Program-made: the position numbers and the translations under genes
The notes under the pieces: model-generated
What the model was told of the DNA's origin: nothing
The model's database searches: none
Seen by the model: only the letters and a program-made list of their open reading frames with translations
Assembly: GCF_902652685.1 (NCBI RefSeq)
Contig: NZ_CACRUY010000007.1
Coordinates: 82,314 to 146,313, forward strand
DNA from: Mycobacterium sp. Marseille-P9652
GTDB taxonomy: Bacteria; Actinomycetota; Actinomycetes; Mycobacteriales; Mycobacteriaceae
Direction of reading: 5' to 3'
DNA length: 64,000 nucleotides
In this document: piece by piece, positions 1 to 9,995 of the stretch
Numbering within the stretch: position 1 is the first letter of the stretch
Layout of the letters: each line of letters begins with the position of its first letter

Positions 1-37
1 CGGACCAGGGTAATGGCCGATAGGCCGGACCCCGGGA

Positions 38-742
38 TCAGGCGGCGTCGAGTATCGCCTTGTCCGATCGCCAGTGGTACACCGACGGGGTGCAGCCGTG
101 CATCAGGGCCAGGTCGACCGCGTCGACCATGGCCTGCAACGGTCCGGGTTTGCGCAGCTGGCGGGCGGCCACGGCCACCCGCACGATGCCCTCGCGGCGG
201 GCGATGCGCTCGGCCGACAGCACCACCATGCGACACCACCACGGCTCGGTCAAAAATCCCTCCCCGATGCCGAGCACCCGGGTGCGGACGGTCTGGTGAC
301 GAACCAGATCGGTGATGCCGTGCAGATCGGCGAGCAGACGAAAACCGTTCTGCGGCAGCGCCTTCACCACGCCCGGTGACACGACCCAGCCGGGCGCCGC
401 GAACAGCCTGGTCCGCAGGCCCAGGTGCTCGAGCACCCGGTCGGCCGCCATCAACTTCAGGTTGGCCTCGTGCGCCCGCAGCACGGCGAACTCGCCGCGG
501 CGTTTCTTGGTGGCCGGGTCGTCGTAACCGTGCAGCACGATGGCGTCGCCGCCGGCGCGGCGTGCGGTCAGCCACTCAACGGTGTGCGGATCGTGGTCGA
601 GCCGGTAGTCATTCTTGAGCCGGGGGGCCACCAGCAACGAGAGGGGGACGCCGCGGGCGTCCATTTGCGCGCAGAACGCCTCGACGTCGCCGAGGGTGCG
701 TTCGCCGATCCCCGAGACCGAGACGATCAATTTTCCAGACAC
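38..742 (-). CDS. DUF2334/polysaccharide-deacetylase-like protein (Rv0784-like)
   Basis: A 234-residue cytosolic-looking protein with the pattern of a NodB/DUF2334 deacetylase fold: an early beta strand (KLIVSVSGIGERT), LHGYDD near residue 72, HEANLKL near 94, the APGW motif near 117 and a late HWRSD. In the family these His/Asp residues bind metal and act on acetylated sugars; the substrate here is unknown. The GTG start at 742 is chosen because the reading frame upstream of it is not protein-like and KLIVSVSGI begins the fold at once. It is divergent from the exporter gene, with 171 bases between the starts. I believe it matches M. tuberculosis Rv0784. Confidence 0.72.
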   Translation of the reverse strand: MSGKLIVSVSGIGERTLGDVEAFCAQMDARGVPLSLLVAPRLKNDYRLDHDPHTVEWLTARRAGGDAIVLHGYDDPATKKRRGEFAVLRAHEANLKLMAADRVLEHLGLRTRLFAAPGWVVSPGVVKALPQNGFRLLADLHGITDLVRHQTVRTRVLGIGEGFLTEPWWCRMVVLSAERIARREGIVRVAVAARQLRKPGPLQAMVDAVDLALMHGCTPSVYHWRSDKAILDAA

Positions 743-913
743 ACCCGCAGTTTGCCGATCCCAGGTTTCAGGACGGTGAAGGACACGCTGACAGCAGGCG
801 TATATACCGCGCCGCCGACGCCCAGCAAAGCCCCGGCGACGTGCGGAAAGGAGCGCAAGAACGCGGTCGTCCAGCAAACACCCGTCCCGGCCCGGCCGGG
901 CGATCGGTTCGAT

Positions 914-2554
914 ATGCTAAGCAACGCCATGGAGAAGGCCCATTCCGCAGCGGCCGATGCCCCGCCGTCCGCCGCACCCGCCGAGCAGCAGGGCGAATTC
1001 GCCTACCCCGACCGGCTCGACGCCGGGCTGCTGAAGGTCGCCGGTGTCTGCATCCTGGCCACCGTGATGGCGATCCTCGACGTCACCATCGTCAGCGTCG
1101 CGCAACGCACCTTCATTCAGGAATTTGGCTCGTCGCAGGCCGTCGTCGGATGGACGATGACGGGCTACTCACTCGCCCTGGCCACCGTGATCCCGATCAC
1201 CGGGTGGGCGGCCGACCGCTTCGGCACCAAACGACTGTTCATGGGCTCCGTCGCCGCGTTCACAATGGGCTCGATACTGTGCGCGCTGGCGTGGAACATC
1301 CTGTCACTCATCGCCTTCCGGATGGTCCAGGGCGTCGGCGGCGGGATGCTGCTGCCGCTGGGCTTCATGATCTTGACGCGCGAAGCGGGGCCGAGGCGGC
1401 TGGGTCGGCTGATGTCCATATTGAGCATTCCCATGCTGCTCGCGCCAATCTGCGGGCCGATTTTGGGCGGCTGGCTCATCGGTGTCGCCAGCTGGCGGTG
1501 GATCTTTTTGATCAATCTGCCCTTCGGGATCATCACCCTGATCCTCGCGGCCGTCGTGTTCCCGAGGGATCACGCGGCCCGGTCGGAGACCTTCGACGTC
1601 GTCGGCGTGCTGCTGCTCTCCCCCGGCCTGGCGACCTTCTTGTTCGCCGTGTCGTCCATCCCGGGCCGTGGGACCGTGGCCGACCGCCACGTGGTGATAC
1701 CGGCGATCATCGGGCTGGCCCTGGTGGCCGCCTTCGTGGTGCACGCCTGGCGCCGCACGGATCACCCGCTCATCGACCTGCGACTGTTCCGCAATCCCGT
1801 GCTCACGCAGGCCAACGTGACGATGCTGATCTTCGCCGTGGCGTTCTTCGGCGCCGCCCTGCTGCTGCCCAGCTACTTCCAGCAGGTCCTGCACAACACG
1901 CCGATGCAGGCGGGCGTCCACATGATCCCGCAGGGGTTGGGTGCCATGATCACCATGCGGCTCACGGGGCCATGGGTGGACCGGCAGGGTCCGGGCAAGA
2001 TTGTGTTGGTCGGCATCGTGCTGATCACCGTCGGCCTCGGCACCTTCGCGTTCGGCATCGCCCGGCAGGCGCACTACCTGCCGACCCTGCTGATCGCACT
2101 GACGATCACGGGCCTGGGCATGGGGTGCACCATGATGCCGCTCTCGGTCGCCTCGGTGCAGGCCCTGGCGCCGCACCAGATCGCGCGCGGCACAACGCTG
2201 ATCAGCGTCAGCCAGCAGGTCGGCGGCTCGGTGGGCACCGCGCTGATGTCGATGGTTCTGACCAACCAGTTCAACCGCAGCGAGAACATCGCCGCGGCGA
2301 ACAAGATCGCGGCGCTGCAGCAGCAGGCCCCGGTCACCGGTGTTCCCGTCGACCAGTCCGCCCTGCCGCGGGAATCCCTGATGCCCGGGTTCTCCGCCGA
2401 CGTGCTGCACGACCTTTCCCACGCGTACACAGTGGTGTTCATGATCGCCGTCGCGCTGGTCATCTCCACCATCGTCCCGGCGTTTTTCCTGCCGAAGGCG
2501 CCGGCAGATCCCGTGCCCTACGAGGAGTTCGCTGCGCGACCTGAATGGTCGTAA
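914..2554 (+). CDS. MFS drug:H+ antiporter, DHA2 (EmrB/QacA) family
   Basis: An inner-membrane exporter of about 546 residues with the 14 membrane spans expected for DHA2 proteins. Family motifs are clear: LDVTIVSVA in the first span, motif A (GWAADRFGTKRLF) in the first loop, RMVQGVGGG, and the antiporter motif C region GPILGGWLIGVASW. The substrate cannot be predicted. Start codons at 914 or 929 both fit; neither has a strong Shine-Dalgarno. The 3' end overlaps the convergent ptrB by 37 bases. Position matches Rv0783c (emrB-like) of M. tuberculosis. Confidence 0.9.
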   Translation: MLSNAMEKAHSAAADAPPSAAPAEQQGEFAYPDRLDAGLLKVAGVCILATVMAILDVTIVSVAQRTFIQEFGSSQAVVGWTMTGYSLALATVIPITGWAADRFGTKRLFMGSVAAFTMGSILCALAWNILSLIAFRMVQGVGGGMLLPLGFMILTREAGPRRLGRLMSILSIPMLLAPICGPILGGWLIGVASWRWIFLINLPFGIITLILAAVVFPRDHAARSETFDVVGVLLLSPGLATFLFAVSSIPGRGTVADRHVVIPAIIGLALVAAFVVHAWRRTDHPLIDLRLFRNPVLTQANVTMLIFAVAFFGAALLLPSYFQQVLHNTPMQAGVHMIPQGLGAMITMRLTGPWVDRQGPGKIVLVGIVLITVGLGTFAFGIARQAHYLPTLLIALTITGLGMGCTMMPLSVASVQALAPHQIARGTTLISVSQQVGGSVGTALMSMVLTNQFNRSENIAAANKIAALQQQAPVTGVPVDQSALPRESLMPGFSADVLHDLSHAYTVVFMIAVALVISTIVPAFFLPKAPADPVPYEEFAARPEWS

Positions 2555-4656
2555 CGGTCCGGATCGGCGACGGCCAGCAGCCAGGCGTACTGGAAAGCAG
2601 TTTCCTGCCAGGCTTTGTAGCGGCCGCTGACGCCGCCGTGGCCGGCGTTCATCTGGGTCTTCAACAGGACGGGCTTGCCGTCGGGGTTGGCGTGCCGTAA
2701 CGCCGCCACCCATTTGGCCGGCTCCACATAGTAGACCCGGGTGTCGTTGAGCGACGTCATCGCCAGGATCTGGGGATATGGCCTGGCCGCGACGTTCTCG
2801 TAGGGCGAGTAGGACTTCATGTAGAAGTAGACGTCCTTGTCGCTCAATGGGTTTCCCCACTCGTCCCACTCGGTGACCGTCAGCGGCAACGAGGGATCCA
2901 GGATGGTGGTGAGCGGGTCGACGAAGGGAACCTGGGCGAGGATGCCGGCGAACAGTTCGGGCGCCAAATTAGCCACCGCGCCCACCAGCAGACCACCGGC
3001 ACTGCCGCCCAAAGCCACCAGTTTACCCGCGCCCGTGATCCCCGAATCGATCAAATGCTTTGCCGCCGCGACGAAGTCGGTGAAGGTGTTCTTCTTCTCG
3101 AGCAACTTCCCGTGCTCGTACCACAGCCGTCCCATTTCACCGCCGCCCCGCACGTGGGCGATGACGAAGACCATGCCCCGGTCCAGCAGGGACAACCTCG
3201 CGATGGAAAAGCTTGGGTCCGTGCAAATCTCGTAGGCGCCGTACCCGTACAGCAGCGTCGGCGCGGGTAACTCGATGCCGGCGCGATGGATGATCGAGAG
3301 CGGGATGCGGGTGCCGTCGTGGGCGACAGCCCACTCGCGTCGTTCGACGTAGTCCTCGGGCCGGTATCCGCCGAGCACCGGTTGCTCGCGCAGCAGCGTG
3401 CGCTGCCCGGTGGTGAGGTCGACGTCGTAGATGCGGGCGGGCGTAGCGAGAGAGCCCGCGCCGATCCGCAGCTTGGGCGCATCCCACATCGGGTTCCAGC
3501 CGAGGCCGACCGACATCAGCTCCGAGTCGAACGCGAGTTCCTGCGGTTCACCGTATCCACCGTCGGAATCCAACGGCCACAGCTGGATTCGCGGCAGGGC
3601 CGCCCGCCGGTAGCTCACCACCAGGTGGCCGGCGAAGGCGTCCACGCCGTCGATCCGGACGTCGTCGCGGTGCGGGATCAACGTGCGTTGCCGGGTCGGC
3701 TCGCTCACCGGCGCCTCGGCGAGCGTGAAGTTGACCGCGCCGTCGTTGTGCAGGATCAGGAAACGATCCTCGCCGCCGACCACCGCGTGTTCCACCGAAT
3801 ATTCCACGCCGTCGCGGCGGGGCAGCACGACGGTGAACCGCGCATGCGGATCGGCCGCGTCCGCGTAGCGCATCTCGGTCGTGATCGACGATCCGGCGGC
3901 GATCAGGACGTAGGCGTCGCTGCGGGTAAGTCCCACACCGAGCCAAAAACGTTCGTCGGCTTCGTGATACACCAACTCGGGATCCGCCCCGGAGCCGAGT
4001 CGGTAGCGCCACACCTTGTCCGGGCGGTGGGCCGCATCCAGGGTCAGGTAGTACACCGTGTTGTTGTCGGCCGCCCACGTCGCGCCCGCCGCGATGTCGG
4101 CGATTTCGTCCGGGTACAACTCGCCGGTGCGAAGATCCTTGAACCGCAACGTGTAACGTTCGTCGCCGACGGTGTCGACGGAGTACGCGAGCAGGTTGCC
4201 ATCCAGGCTCACCCGCGCCGCGCCGAGCGCGAAGAACTCGTGACCCTCCGCCTCGGCGTTGGAGTCGAGCATCACCTGCTCGCCGGGGATCTCGGTCGTC
4301 TCGTCGAGCACCGGCGGATCCCAGTCGTCCGGATCGGCGACGGGACAACGGCACTGGACTCGGTACTGCTTGCCCTCGAAGGTGCGGGCGTAATACCACC
4401 ACTGGCCCAGACGGGTCGGGACCGAGAGATCGGTCTCCTTGGTGCGCGATTTGATTTCGTCGAAGATCTTCTGCCGCAACGGTTCCAGGTCGGCCAACAT
4501 TTCGTCGACATAGGAGTTCTCCGCCTCGAGGTGGGCGATGACCTCCGGGTTGTCCTTGTCGCGCAGCCATTCGTACGGGTCGAGGAACACGTCTCCGTGG
4601 AACTCGCGCGGGGTCTCCACCCGCTTGGCCGGCGGGGGCAGAGGGGCGCCGCTCAT
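2518..4656 (-). CDS. ptrB: Oligopeptidase B (S9A prolyl-oligopeptidase family)
   Basis: A 712-residue serine peptidase cleaving short peptides after basic residues. The N-terminal half is the beta-propeller gate (DPYEWLRD near the start) and the C-terminal third is the alpha/beta hydrolase domain, with nucleophile Ser in GGSAGG, acid Asp in [12 protein letters not shown] and His in [13 protein letters not shown] chose the ATG at 4656 because it overlaps the purC stop by ATGA, a typical coupled junction; an upstream ATG at 4674 is possible. No signal peptide is visible, so it is probably cytosolic. M. tuberculosis carries this gene split (Rv0781/Rv0782); here it is intact. Confidence 0.95.
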   Translation of the reverse strand: MSGAPLPPPAKRVETPREFHGDVFLDPYEWLRDKDNPEVIAHLEAENSYVDEMLADLEPLRQKIFDEIKSRTKETDLSVPTRLGQWWYYARTFEGKQYRVQCRCPVADPDDWDPPVLDETTEIPGEQVMLDSNAEAEGHEFFALGAARVSLDGNLLAYSVDTVGDERYTLRFKDLRTGELYPDEIADIAAGATWAADNNTVYYLTLDAAHRPDKVWRYRLGSGADPELVYHEADERFWLGVGLTRSDAYVLIAAGSSITTEMRYADAADPHARFTVVLPRRDGVEYSVEHAVVGGEDRFLILHNDGAVNFTLAEAPVSEPTRQRTLIPHRDDVRIDGVDAFAGHLVVSYRRAALPRIQLWPLDSDGGYGEPQELAFDSELMSVGLGWNPMWDAPKLRIGAGSLATPARIYDVDLTTGQRTLLREQPVLGGYRPEDYVERREWAVAHDGTRIPLSIIHRAGIELPAPTLLYGYGAYEICTDPSFSIARLSLLDRGMVFVIAHVRGGGEMGRLWYEHGKLLEKKNTFTDFVAAAKHLIDSGITGAGKLVALGGSAGGLLVGAVANLAPELFAGILAQVPFVDPLTTILDPSLPLTVTEWDEWGNPLSDKDVYFYMKSYSPYENVAARPYPQILAMTSLNDTRVYYVEPAKWVAALRHANPDGKPVLLKTQMNAGHGGVSGRYKAWQETAFQYAWLLAVADPDRYDHSGRAANSS

Positions 4657-5546
4657 GCGCGCGGGCCGATCCATTCGCCGAAACTCATACCCGAAATCCG
4701 TTCGTAGGCCTCTATGTACCGCTCCCGGGTCGCAGCGACGATGTCGTCGGGCAGGGGGGGCGGCGGTTGCGAACCGTGGCGGTCCCAGCCGGACTCCGGG
4801 CTGGTGAGCCAGTTGCGGACGAACTGTTTGTCGAAGCTGGCCTGCACGACGCCGGGCCGGTAGTCGTCCGCCGGCCAGTACCGCGACGAGTCGGGCGTGA
4901 AGATCTCATCGGCCAGCACCAGGTTTCCGTCGGGGTCGGTGCCGAATTCGAACTTGGTGTCGGCGATGATGATTCCCTTCGTCAGAGCGTGTTCGGCGGC
5001 CTGTTCGTAGATGCGCAGCGTCCGGTTGCGCAATTCGTCGGCGCGCGCCGCGCCCACCAGCTCGACGACCCGGTCGAACGAGATGTTCTCGTCGTGATCC
5101 CCCAGCGCCGCCTTCGTCGCCGGGGTGAACAGCGGCTCGGCGAAGCGGCTCGCCTCCACCAGACCGGCCGGCAGGGCGATTCCGCAGACATTCCCGGTGG
5201 CCTGGTAGTCGAGCAGCCCCGAGCCGGTCAGGTAACCGCGGGCCACACATTCGACCGGGAGCATCTCCAGGCGCCGCACCACCAGCGCACGGCCCAGCGC
5301 CTCGTCGGGAATCCGCGGGTCGTCCGGCGGGCCGGCCAGGTGGTTCGGCGCGTCGACGAGGTCGAAGAAGAAGACGCTCATCGCGGTCAGGATGCGGCCC
5401 TTGTCCGGAATCGTGCTGTCGAGCACGTAGTCGTAGGCGGAGATCCGGTCGGTGGCGACCAGCAGCAGGTGCTCGTCGTCGACGCGGTAGATCTCCCGGA
5501 CCTTGCCGCTCGCCAGGTGCTCGTAATCGGACAACGCGGGACGCAT
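4653..5546 (-). CDS. purC: Phosphoribosylaminoimidazole-succinocarboxamide synthase
   Basis: SAICAR synthetase of 297 residues, the usual length, catalysing ATP-dependent joining of CAIR with aspartate in purine synthesis. Visible signatures are SGKVREIY at the N-terminus, [24 protein letters not shown] in the middle and DTKFEFG with [11 protein letters not shown] further on, all typical of the family. It is the first gene of a two-gene unit with ptrB (ATGA overlap). The start ATG at 5546 immediately precedes the conserved N-terminus. Confidence 0.97.
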   Translation of the reverse strand: MRPALSDYEHLASGKVREIYRVDDEHLLLVATDRISAYDYVLDSTIPDKGRILTAMSVFFFDLVDAPNHLAGPPDDPRIPDEALGRALVVRRLEMLPVECVARGYLTGSGLLDYQATGNVCGIALPAGLVEASRFAEPLFTPATKAALGDHDENISFDRVVELVGAARADELRNRTLRIYEQAAEHALTKGIIIADTKFEFGTDPDGNLVLADEIFTPDSSRYWPADDYRPGVVQASFDKQFVRNWLTSPESGWDRHGSQPPPPLPDDIVAATRERYIEAYERISGMSFGEWIGPRA

Positions 5547-5597
5547 CCGGCCAGCCTATCCGGCAGCTAACCGTCGATCCTGTGCTGGTATGGGGCT

Positions 5598-6218
5598 ATG
5601 ACTTCGCGGTACTTGCCCTACTCGACCCGACCCGGCCGGCTGATCGCCCAGTTTCTCAGCGACGTCGCCATCTTCTTCTGGACCGCGATATGGCTCCTCG
5701 TGGGGACCGCCGTGCACGACGCGATCGCGACCATCGCGGAGGCCGGCCAGCAGGTGGAGAGCGGCGCGAACGGCATCGCCGGCAATCTCGCGTCGGCGGG
5801 CCACGGGGCGCAGCACATTCCGCTCGTCGGCGATCCGGTCAGCAAGTCGCTCGACTCGGCGAGCAAGGCCGCCCTCGACCTCGCCGGGGCCGGGCACAGC
5901 CTGAATTCGACGGCGAGTTGGCTGGCGATCCTGCTCGCGATGGCGGTGGCCGCGCCGCCCATCCTCGCCGTCGCCGGGCCGTGGCTTTTCCTTCGGCTGA
6001 GGTTCTTTCGGCGCAAGCTGACCGTCACCTCGCTGGCCGCGACCGCGGCCGGTCAGCAACTGCTGGCGCTGCGGGCGCTCACCAACCGGCCGCCACGCAA
6101 GCTGACGGCCGTCAGCGCGGACCCGGTCGGCGGGTGGCGCCACGAGGACCCCGCGACCATGCGGGCGCTCGCCGCGCTCGAACTCCGCGCGGCCGGGGTC
6201 CGGCTTCGCGCGGAATGA
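5598..6218 (+). CDS. Conserved two-span membrane protein (Rv0779c-like)
   Basis: A 206-residue protein with one hydrophobic span near residues 17-40, a second near 111-134, and a roughly 70-residue Ala/Gly-rich loop with small helices between them (AGQQVESGANGIAGNLASAG). The C-terminal tail is Arg-rich and cytosolic by the positive-inside rule. No enzyme motif is visible. Position next to purC matches Rv0779c, annotated only as a membrane protein. Its 3' end runs 107 bases into the opposite-strand channel gene, unusually deep for a convergent pair. Confidence 0.78.
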   Translation: MTSRYLPYSTRPGRLIAQFLSDVAIFFWTAIWLLVGTAVHDAIATIAEAGQQVESGANGIAGNLASAGHGAQHIPLVGDPVSKSLDSASKAALDLAGAGHSLNSTASWLAILLAMAVAAPPILAVAGPWLFLRLRFFRRKLTVTSLAATAAGQQLLALRALTNRPPRKLTAVSADPVGGWRHEDPATMRALAALELRAAGVRLRAE

Positions 6219-7197
6219 CGAGCACGCGCCAGAGCCGCAGCAGGCCCGCGATCGCGACGATCAGCCACACCGCCAGCGCGTCCCAGAAGAACACCAGCGA
6301 CACCGTTTTCAGGGCGGGGCGGTTGAGCTCGCCCGCCATCGCGTAGGTGGCGGCCGAATACATGCCCAGCGGGAACACCAGCGACCACCAGACGCCGGCG
6401 AAGTGGAGCACCTCGGGCCGCCGGCCGATTCGGTGCAGCGCGAAGTAGATCAGCGGCGGGATCCACAGGGTGGCCGCGACCCACGTCACCACCGTGATCC
6501 CGCGCAAGCCTCCGAACAACCACTGCGGCGCCTCGTGGTGGATGTAGTAGCCGCAAAGGGTTGCGATCGCGAGACCGCCCATCAGGATCCACGCGTCGGG
6601 CTCGAACCCATCGCGGTGTTGTCGCTCGCTGACCGCCCGCCACAGGATCAGCCACGTCATCAGCGCGTAGATGCCCAGGGCCACAAGCCACACCGGGACC
6701 GCGATCGCGAGCCACCACCGATGACCGGTGTGGTGGGCGACCTGAGCCATCAGGATCGCCAGGCCCGACGTTCCGACGCTGCCCAGCTCCCACGCCCCGT
6801 GCGCGTGGTCGCGCAGTTCCGTCCACCGGCGCGCCCGCATGTTGCGCGCGGTCAGCGCGATCAGCACCAGCCAGGAGGACAGGGCCACCGCTCCAAGCAC
6901 CCGCAGCACGGCCAGGTGAGCCGACAGGCGGGCGTCGACGACGGCGCACGCGGCGACGAACGTGAACAGGCGCAAGGTGACGTCTGGTTTGGTCAGGTCC
7001 CAACGGGCCGCGCGGCGCCTACCGATCACCGCCGCGACCACCACGGTCAGGACGACGAGAGCGGCCGTGGCCAGGACACCGAGAACGTCGCTGATCCAGC
7101 GGTACCCGTGGTCGCGGGCGGCGATCGACAGTATCCCCGTCGCCATCACGGCGGCGAACACGTCCGGTGTCGGCTCGACGCGCGCGAGCCGGGCCAT
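6112..7197 (-). CDS. TDT/SLAC1-family (TehA-like) membrane transporter
   Basis: A 361-residue polytopic protein with about ten predicted spans. It starts [20 protein letters not shown], with the typical TDT N-terminus 'FA.VMATGI', and carries PPLIYF and WWSLVFPLGMYS, characteristic of TehA/SLAC1 carriers of dicarboxylates, tellurite or anions. The ATG at 7197 overlaps the cyp126 stop as TGATG, so translation is probably coupled to the P450. The C-terminal ~25 residues are Arg/Pro-rich and encoded in the overlap with the convergent gene. I do not recall an orthologue between cyp126 and purC in M. tuberculosis. Confidence 0.87.
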   Translation of the reverse strand: MARLARVEPTPDVFAAVMATGILSIAARDHGYRWISDVLGVLATAALVVLTVVVAAVIGRRRAARWDLTKPDVTLRLFTFVAACAVVDARLSAHLAVLRVLGAVALSSWLVLIALTARNMRARRWTELRDHAHGAWELGSVGTSGLAILMAQVAHHTGHRWWLAIAVPVWLVALGIYALMTWLILWRAVSERQHRDGFEPDAWILMGGLAIATLCGYYIHHEAPQWLFGGLRGITVVTWVAATLWIPPLIYFALHRIGRRPEVLHFAGVWWSLVFPLGMYSAATYAMAGELNRPALKTVSLVFFWDALAVWLIVAIAGLLRLWRVLVIPREAGPRPRGVRARRAPAWSRGPRGATRRPGPR

Positions 7198-8444
7198 CAC
7201 CGCTCCCCGAGCAGTTCCACGACGAGGTGGCGGATGCCGGTGTGCCGGTTGCTCCGCGTCCATTCGACCGGCCGCACCACCCGCACACCCGAGAAGCGCG
7301 TCAGCAGCTCCTCGAACAGCACCCGCAACTCCAGGCGCGCGAGGTTGGCGCCCAGGCAGTAGTGCACGCCCTGGCCAAACCCCAAGTGCGGATTGGGTTT
7401 TCTGGTGATGTCGAACTCGTCGGCGCGGGGGAAGACGCCGGCGTCCCGGTTGGCCGAGCCCTCCCAGACCTGAACCTTTTGTCCCGCGCCGATCCGGTGA
7501 CCGCCGAGGGTGACATCGCGGGTGGCGGTGCGCCGCTTGGACGGCGACGGCGACGTCCACCGCACCATCTCCTCGACGGCGGTGGGCAGCCCAACCGGAT
7601 CCGCACGAAGGGAACGCCATTGCTGCGGGTGTTCGGCGAGCGCCAGCAGGCCGCCCGCGACGGCGTTGCGCGTCGTCTCGGCGCCGGCGCTGAACAGCAG
7701 GCTGAAGAACAGGTACAGCTCGAGGTCGGACAGCGCGGGCGCATCCGCATCTTCGACGGTCGCGTTGGCGACCACCGACAACATGTCGTCGGTAGGGTTC
7801 GCGCGCTTGGCCGCGATCAATTCCTGGCCGTACGCGTACATCCGCGACCCGGCCTCTTCGACCGACAGCTGCGAGAGGTTGGCCTTGCGGGAGCCACCGA
7901 AATCGAATTGGGGCTCGATCGCCTCGAACAGCCAATGCCGTTCGGAATCAGGCACTCCCAGCAGGATGCAGATCATCTGCATCGGCAGTTCCGCCGCGAT
8001 GTCGACCAGGAAGTCGAAGGGCTCGCCGGGCGCCACCGCGTCCAGCAACCGGCGCGCCCGGGCCCTCAGGTCGTCCTCGACGCGGCGGATCATCCGCGGT
8101 GTCAGCCCGGAGCTCACCAGCCGCCGGATCTGCGAGTGTCGCGGGTCGTCCATCATGTTGAGCACCTGGCCCGCGATCGCCAGGTCCTGCAGGAGGGTGC
8201 CGCCGTACGGCCGCTGCCCGCCGGTGACCGACGAATATGTCACCGGATCCTTCAGCACCTCAAGGGTTTCCGCGTACGTGGCGACCGACCAGAAGCCCTC
8301 GCCATCGGGAGTGTTGTCCGTGGGCTCGTGCCAGTAGACCGGCGCCTCGCGCCGGTGCACCGCGAACAGGTCGTGCGGGAACCCGTTGGCGAAGTTGTCC
8401 AGGTCGGTGAAGTCGATGTCGGCGAGCGCGCCGGCGAGCGTCAC
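7197..8444 (-). CDS. cyp126: Cytochrome P450, CYP126-like
   Basis: A soluble heme monooxygenase of 415 residues. The I-helix oxygen-activation motif is [10 protein letters not shown], the K-helix ExxR is EEMVRW, and the heme-thiolate loop is [14 protein letters not shown] near residue 360. The start is GTG at 8444, overlapping the purB stop as GTGA. The purB-P450 adjacency matches purB (Rv0777)-cyp126 (Rv0778) in M. tuberculosis. Its physiological substrate is not known to me. No redox partner is adjacent. Confidence 0.93.
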   Translation of the reverse strand: MTLAGALADIDFTDLDNFANGFPHDLFAVHRREAPVYWHEPTDNTPDGEGFWSVATYAETLEVLKDPVTYSSVTGGQRPYGGTLLQDLAIAGQVLNMMDDPRHSQIRRLVSSGLTPRMIRRVEDDLRARARRLLDAVAPGEPFDFLVDIAAELPMQMICILLGVPDSERHWLFEAIEPQFDFGGSRKANLSQLSVEEAGSRMYAYGQELIAAKRANPTDDMLSVVANATVEDADAPALSDLELYLFFSLLFSAGAETTRNAVAGGLLALAEHPQQWRSLRADPVGLPTAVEEMVRWTSPSPSKRRTATRDVTLGGHRIGAGQKVQVWEGSANRDAGVFPRADEFDITRKPNPHLGFGQGVHYCLGANLARLELRVLFEELLTRFSGVRVVRPVEWTRSNRHTGIRHLVVELLGER

Positions 8445-9859
8445 AGGATCTGCCCCGGTGTGTACTTGGCCGCGTCCGGATGCCGGCTCACCAGCTGCTC
8501 GACGGCCGCGACCACCTCGTCCACCTGATCACCGGCGGCGCCCGTGAACGCCTGCCTGTCGGCCAGCGCGGCGTCCAGTCCCGCCCGGTCCAGCGGCAGC
8601 CGCTCGTCGGCGGCCAACCGGTCGAGCAGGTCGGGTTCGGCGCCGCGCTCGCGCATGGCCAGTGCGGTGGCGACGGCGTGTTCGCGGATGACGTGATGGG
8701 CTGCCTCGCGGCCCATTCCGGCGCGCACCGCCGCGATCAGCACCTTGGTGGTGGCCAGGAAGGGCAGGTAGCGGTCGAGCTCGCGCTGGATGACGGCCGG
8801 GTACGCGCCGAACTCGTCGAGCACCGTCAGGAACGTCTCGATCTGCCCGTCGATCGCAAAGAAGCTGTCCGGCAACGCAACCCGTCGCACCACCGAGCAG
8901 AACACGTCGCCCTCGTTCCACTGCGCGCCCGCCAGTTCGGCCGCCATGGAGGCGTACCCCCGGAGCACGACCTGCAGTCCGTTGACGCGCTCGCAGCTGC
9001 GGGTGTTCATCTTGTGCGGCATCGCCGACGAGCCGACCTGTCCCTCGGCGAAACCCTCGGTGACGAGTTCGTGCCCGGCCATGAGCCGGATGGTGTGGGC
9101 CAGCGACGACGGTCCGGCGCCGAGCTGGACGAGCGCCGAGACCACGTCGTGGTCCAGCGAGCGCGGATACACCTGCCCGACGCTCGTCAAAACCTCTGAG
9201 AAGCCGAGGAATTCGGCGACCCGCCGCTCGAGCTCGGCGAGCTTGGCGGCGTCACCGCCCAGCAAGTCGAGCATGTCCTGCGCGGTGCCCATCGGGCCCT
9301 TGATGCCGCGCAGCGGGTAGCGGTCGATCAACTCCCGCAGCCGGGTCAGCGCGATCAGCGTCTCCTGGGCCGCGGACGCGAACCGCTTGCCCAGCGTGGT
9401 GGCCTGCGCGGCGACGTTGTGGCTGCGCCCCGCCATCACCAGGTCACGGTAGGTCACCGCCCGCTCGGCGAGCCGCGCCGCCACGGCCACCCCGTGCGAG
9501 AAGACCAACTCCAGCGACCGCCGGACCTGCAACTGTTCGACGTTCTCCGTGAGGTCGCGGCTCGTCATGCCCTTGTGCACCTGCTCGTGACCGGCCAGCG
9601 CGTTGAACTCCTCGATGCGCGCCTTGACGTCGTGGCGCAACGTGCGCTCGCGGGCCGCGATCGAGGCCAGGTCGACGTCCTCGAGCACCCGCTCGTAGTC
9701 GGCGACCGCCTCCGGGGGCACGTCCACGCCCAGTTCCGCCTGCGCCCGAAGCACCGCCAGCCACAACCGCCGCTCGGCGACGACCTTGGCTTCCGGCGAC
9801 CAGATCGCGACCATCTCGGCGCTGGCGTAACGGCCGGCCAGCACGTTCGGAATGCTCAC
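8441..9859 (-). CDS. purB: Adenylosuccinate lyase
   Basis: Acts twice in purine synthesis, removing fumarate from SAICAR and from adenylosuccinate. The fumarase/aspartase superfamily signature is present as [14 protein letters not shown], and [13 protein letters not shown] carries the substrate-binding loop. I chose the GTG at 9859, giving [12 protein letters not shown] and 472 residues, which equals the M. tuberculosis length as I remember it; a GTG two codons upstream would also read. It heads a coupled unit with cyp126 and the TDT channel. Confidence 0.97.
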   Translation of the reverse strand: MSIPNVLAGRYASAEMVAIWSPEAKVVAERRLWLAVLRAQAELGVDVPPEAVADYERVLEDVDLASIAARERTLRHDVKARIEEFNALAGHEQVHKGMTSRDLTENVEQLQVRRSLELVFSHGVAVAARLAERAVTYRDLVMAGRSHNVAAQATTLGKRFASAAQETLIALTRLRELIDRYPLRGIKGPMGTAQDMLDLLGGDAAKLAELERRVAEFLGFSEVLTSVGQVYPRSLDHDVVSALVQLGAGPSSLAHTIRLMAGHELVTEGFAEGQVGSSAMPHKMNTRSCERVNGLQVVLRGYASMAAELAGAQWNEGDVFCSVVRRVALPDSFFAIDGQIETFLTVLDEFGAYPAVIQRELDRYLPFLATTKVLIAAVRAGMGREAAHHVIREHAVATALAMRERGAEPDLLDRLAADERLPLDRAGLDAALADRQAFTGAAGDQVDEVVAAVEQLVSRHPDAAKYTPGQIL

Positions 9860-9897
9860 AAACACACAGCTTACGATCGCGGCCGTTCGTCGCTGGC

Positions 9898-9948
9898 CGA
9901 GCGCCCCGCCAGCCGGGCGCGGCGCGTCGAGCGCCCGGCCAGCCGGGC
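9898..9948. repeat. Two 21-bp direct repeats between purB and the DUF429 gene
   Basis: A 21-base unit beginning CGAGCGCCC and ending CAGCCGGGC occurs at 9898-9918 and 9928-9948 with a single mismatch, a period of 30 bases. It lies between the divergent starts of purB (9859) and the DUF429 gene (9996), so it could bind a regulator or simply be a local duplication. Confidence 0.6.
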
Positions 9949-9995
9949 TCTCGGCCTCCCCGCCAAGCGAGCCGGAGCCGACCTACCCTGAGCGG

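Noticed and set aside
1304-2869. 521-codon minus-strand frame opposite the MFS gene
   Set aside because: High-GC shadow of a well-supported exporter gene; sequence is His/Arg/Gln-rich without a protein-like pattern.
3286-4707. 473-codon plus-strand frame opposite ptrB
   Set aside because: Antisense shadow; ptrB has all catalytic motifs and this frame has no recognisable domain.
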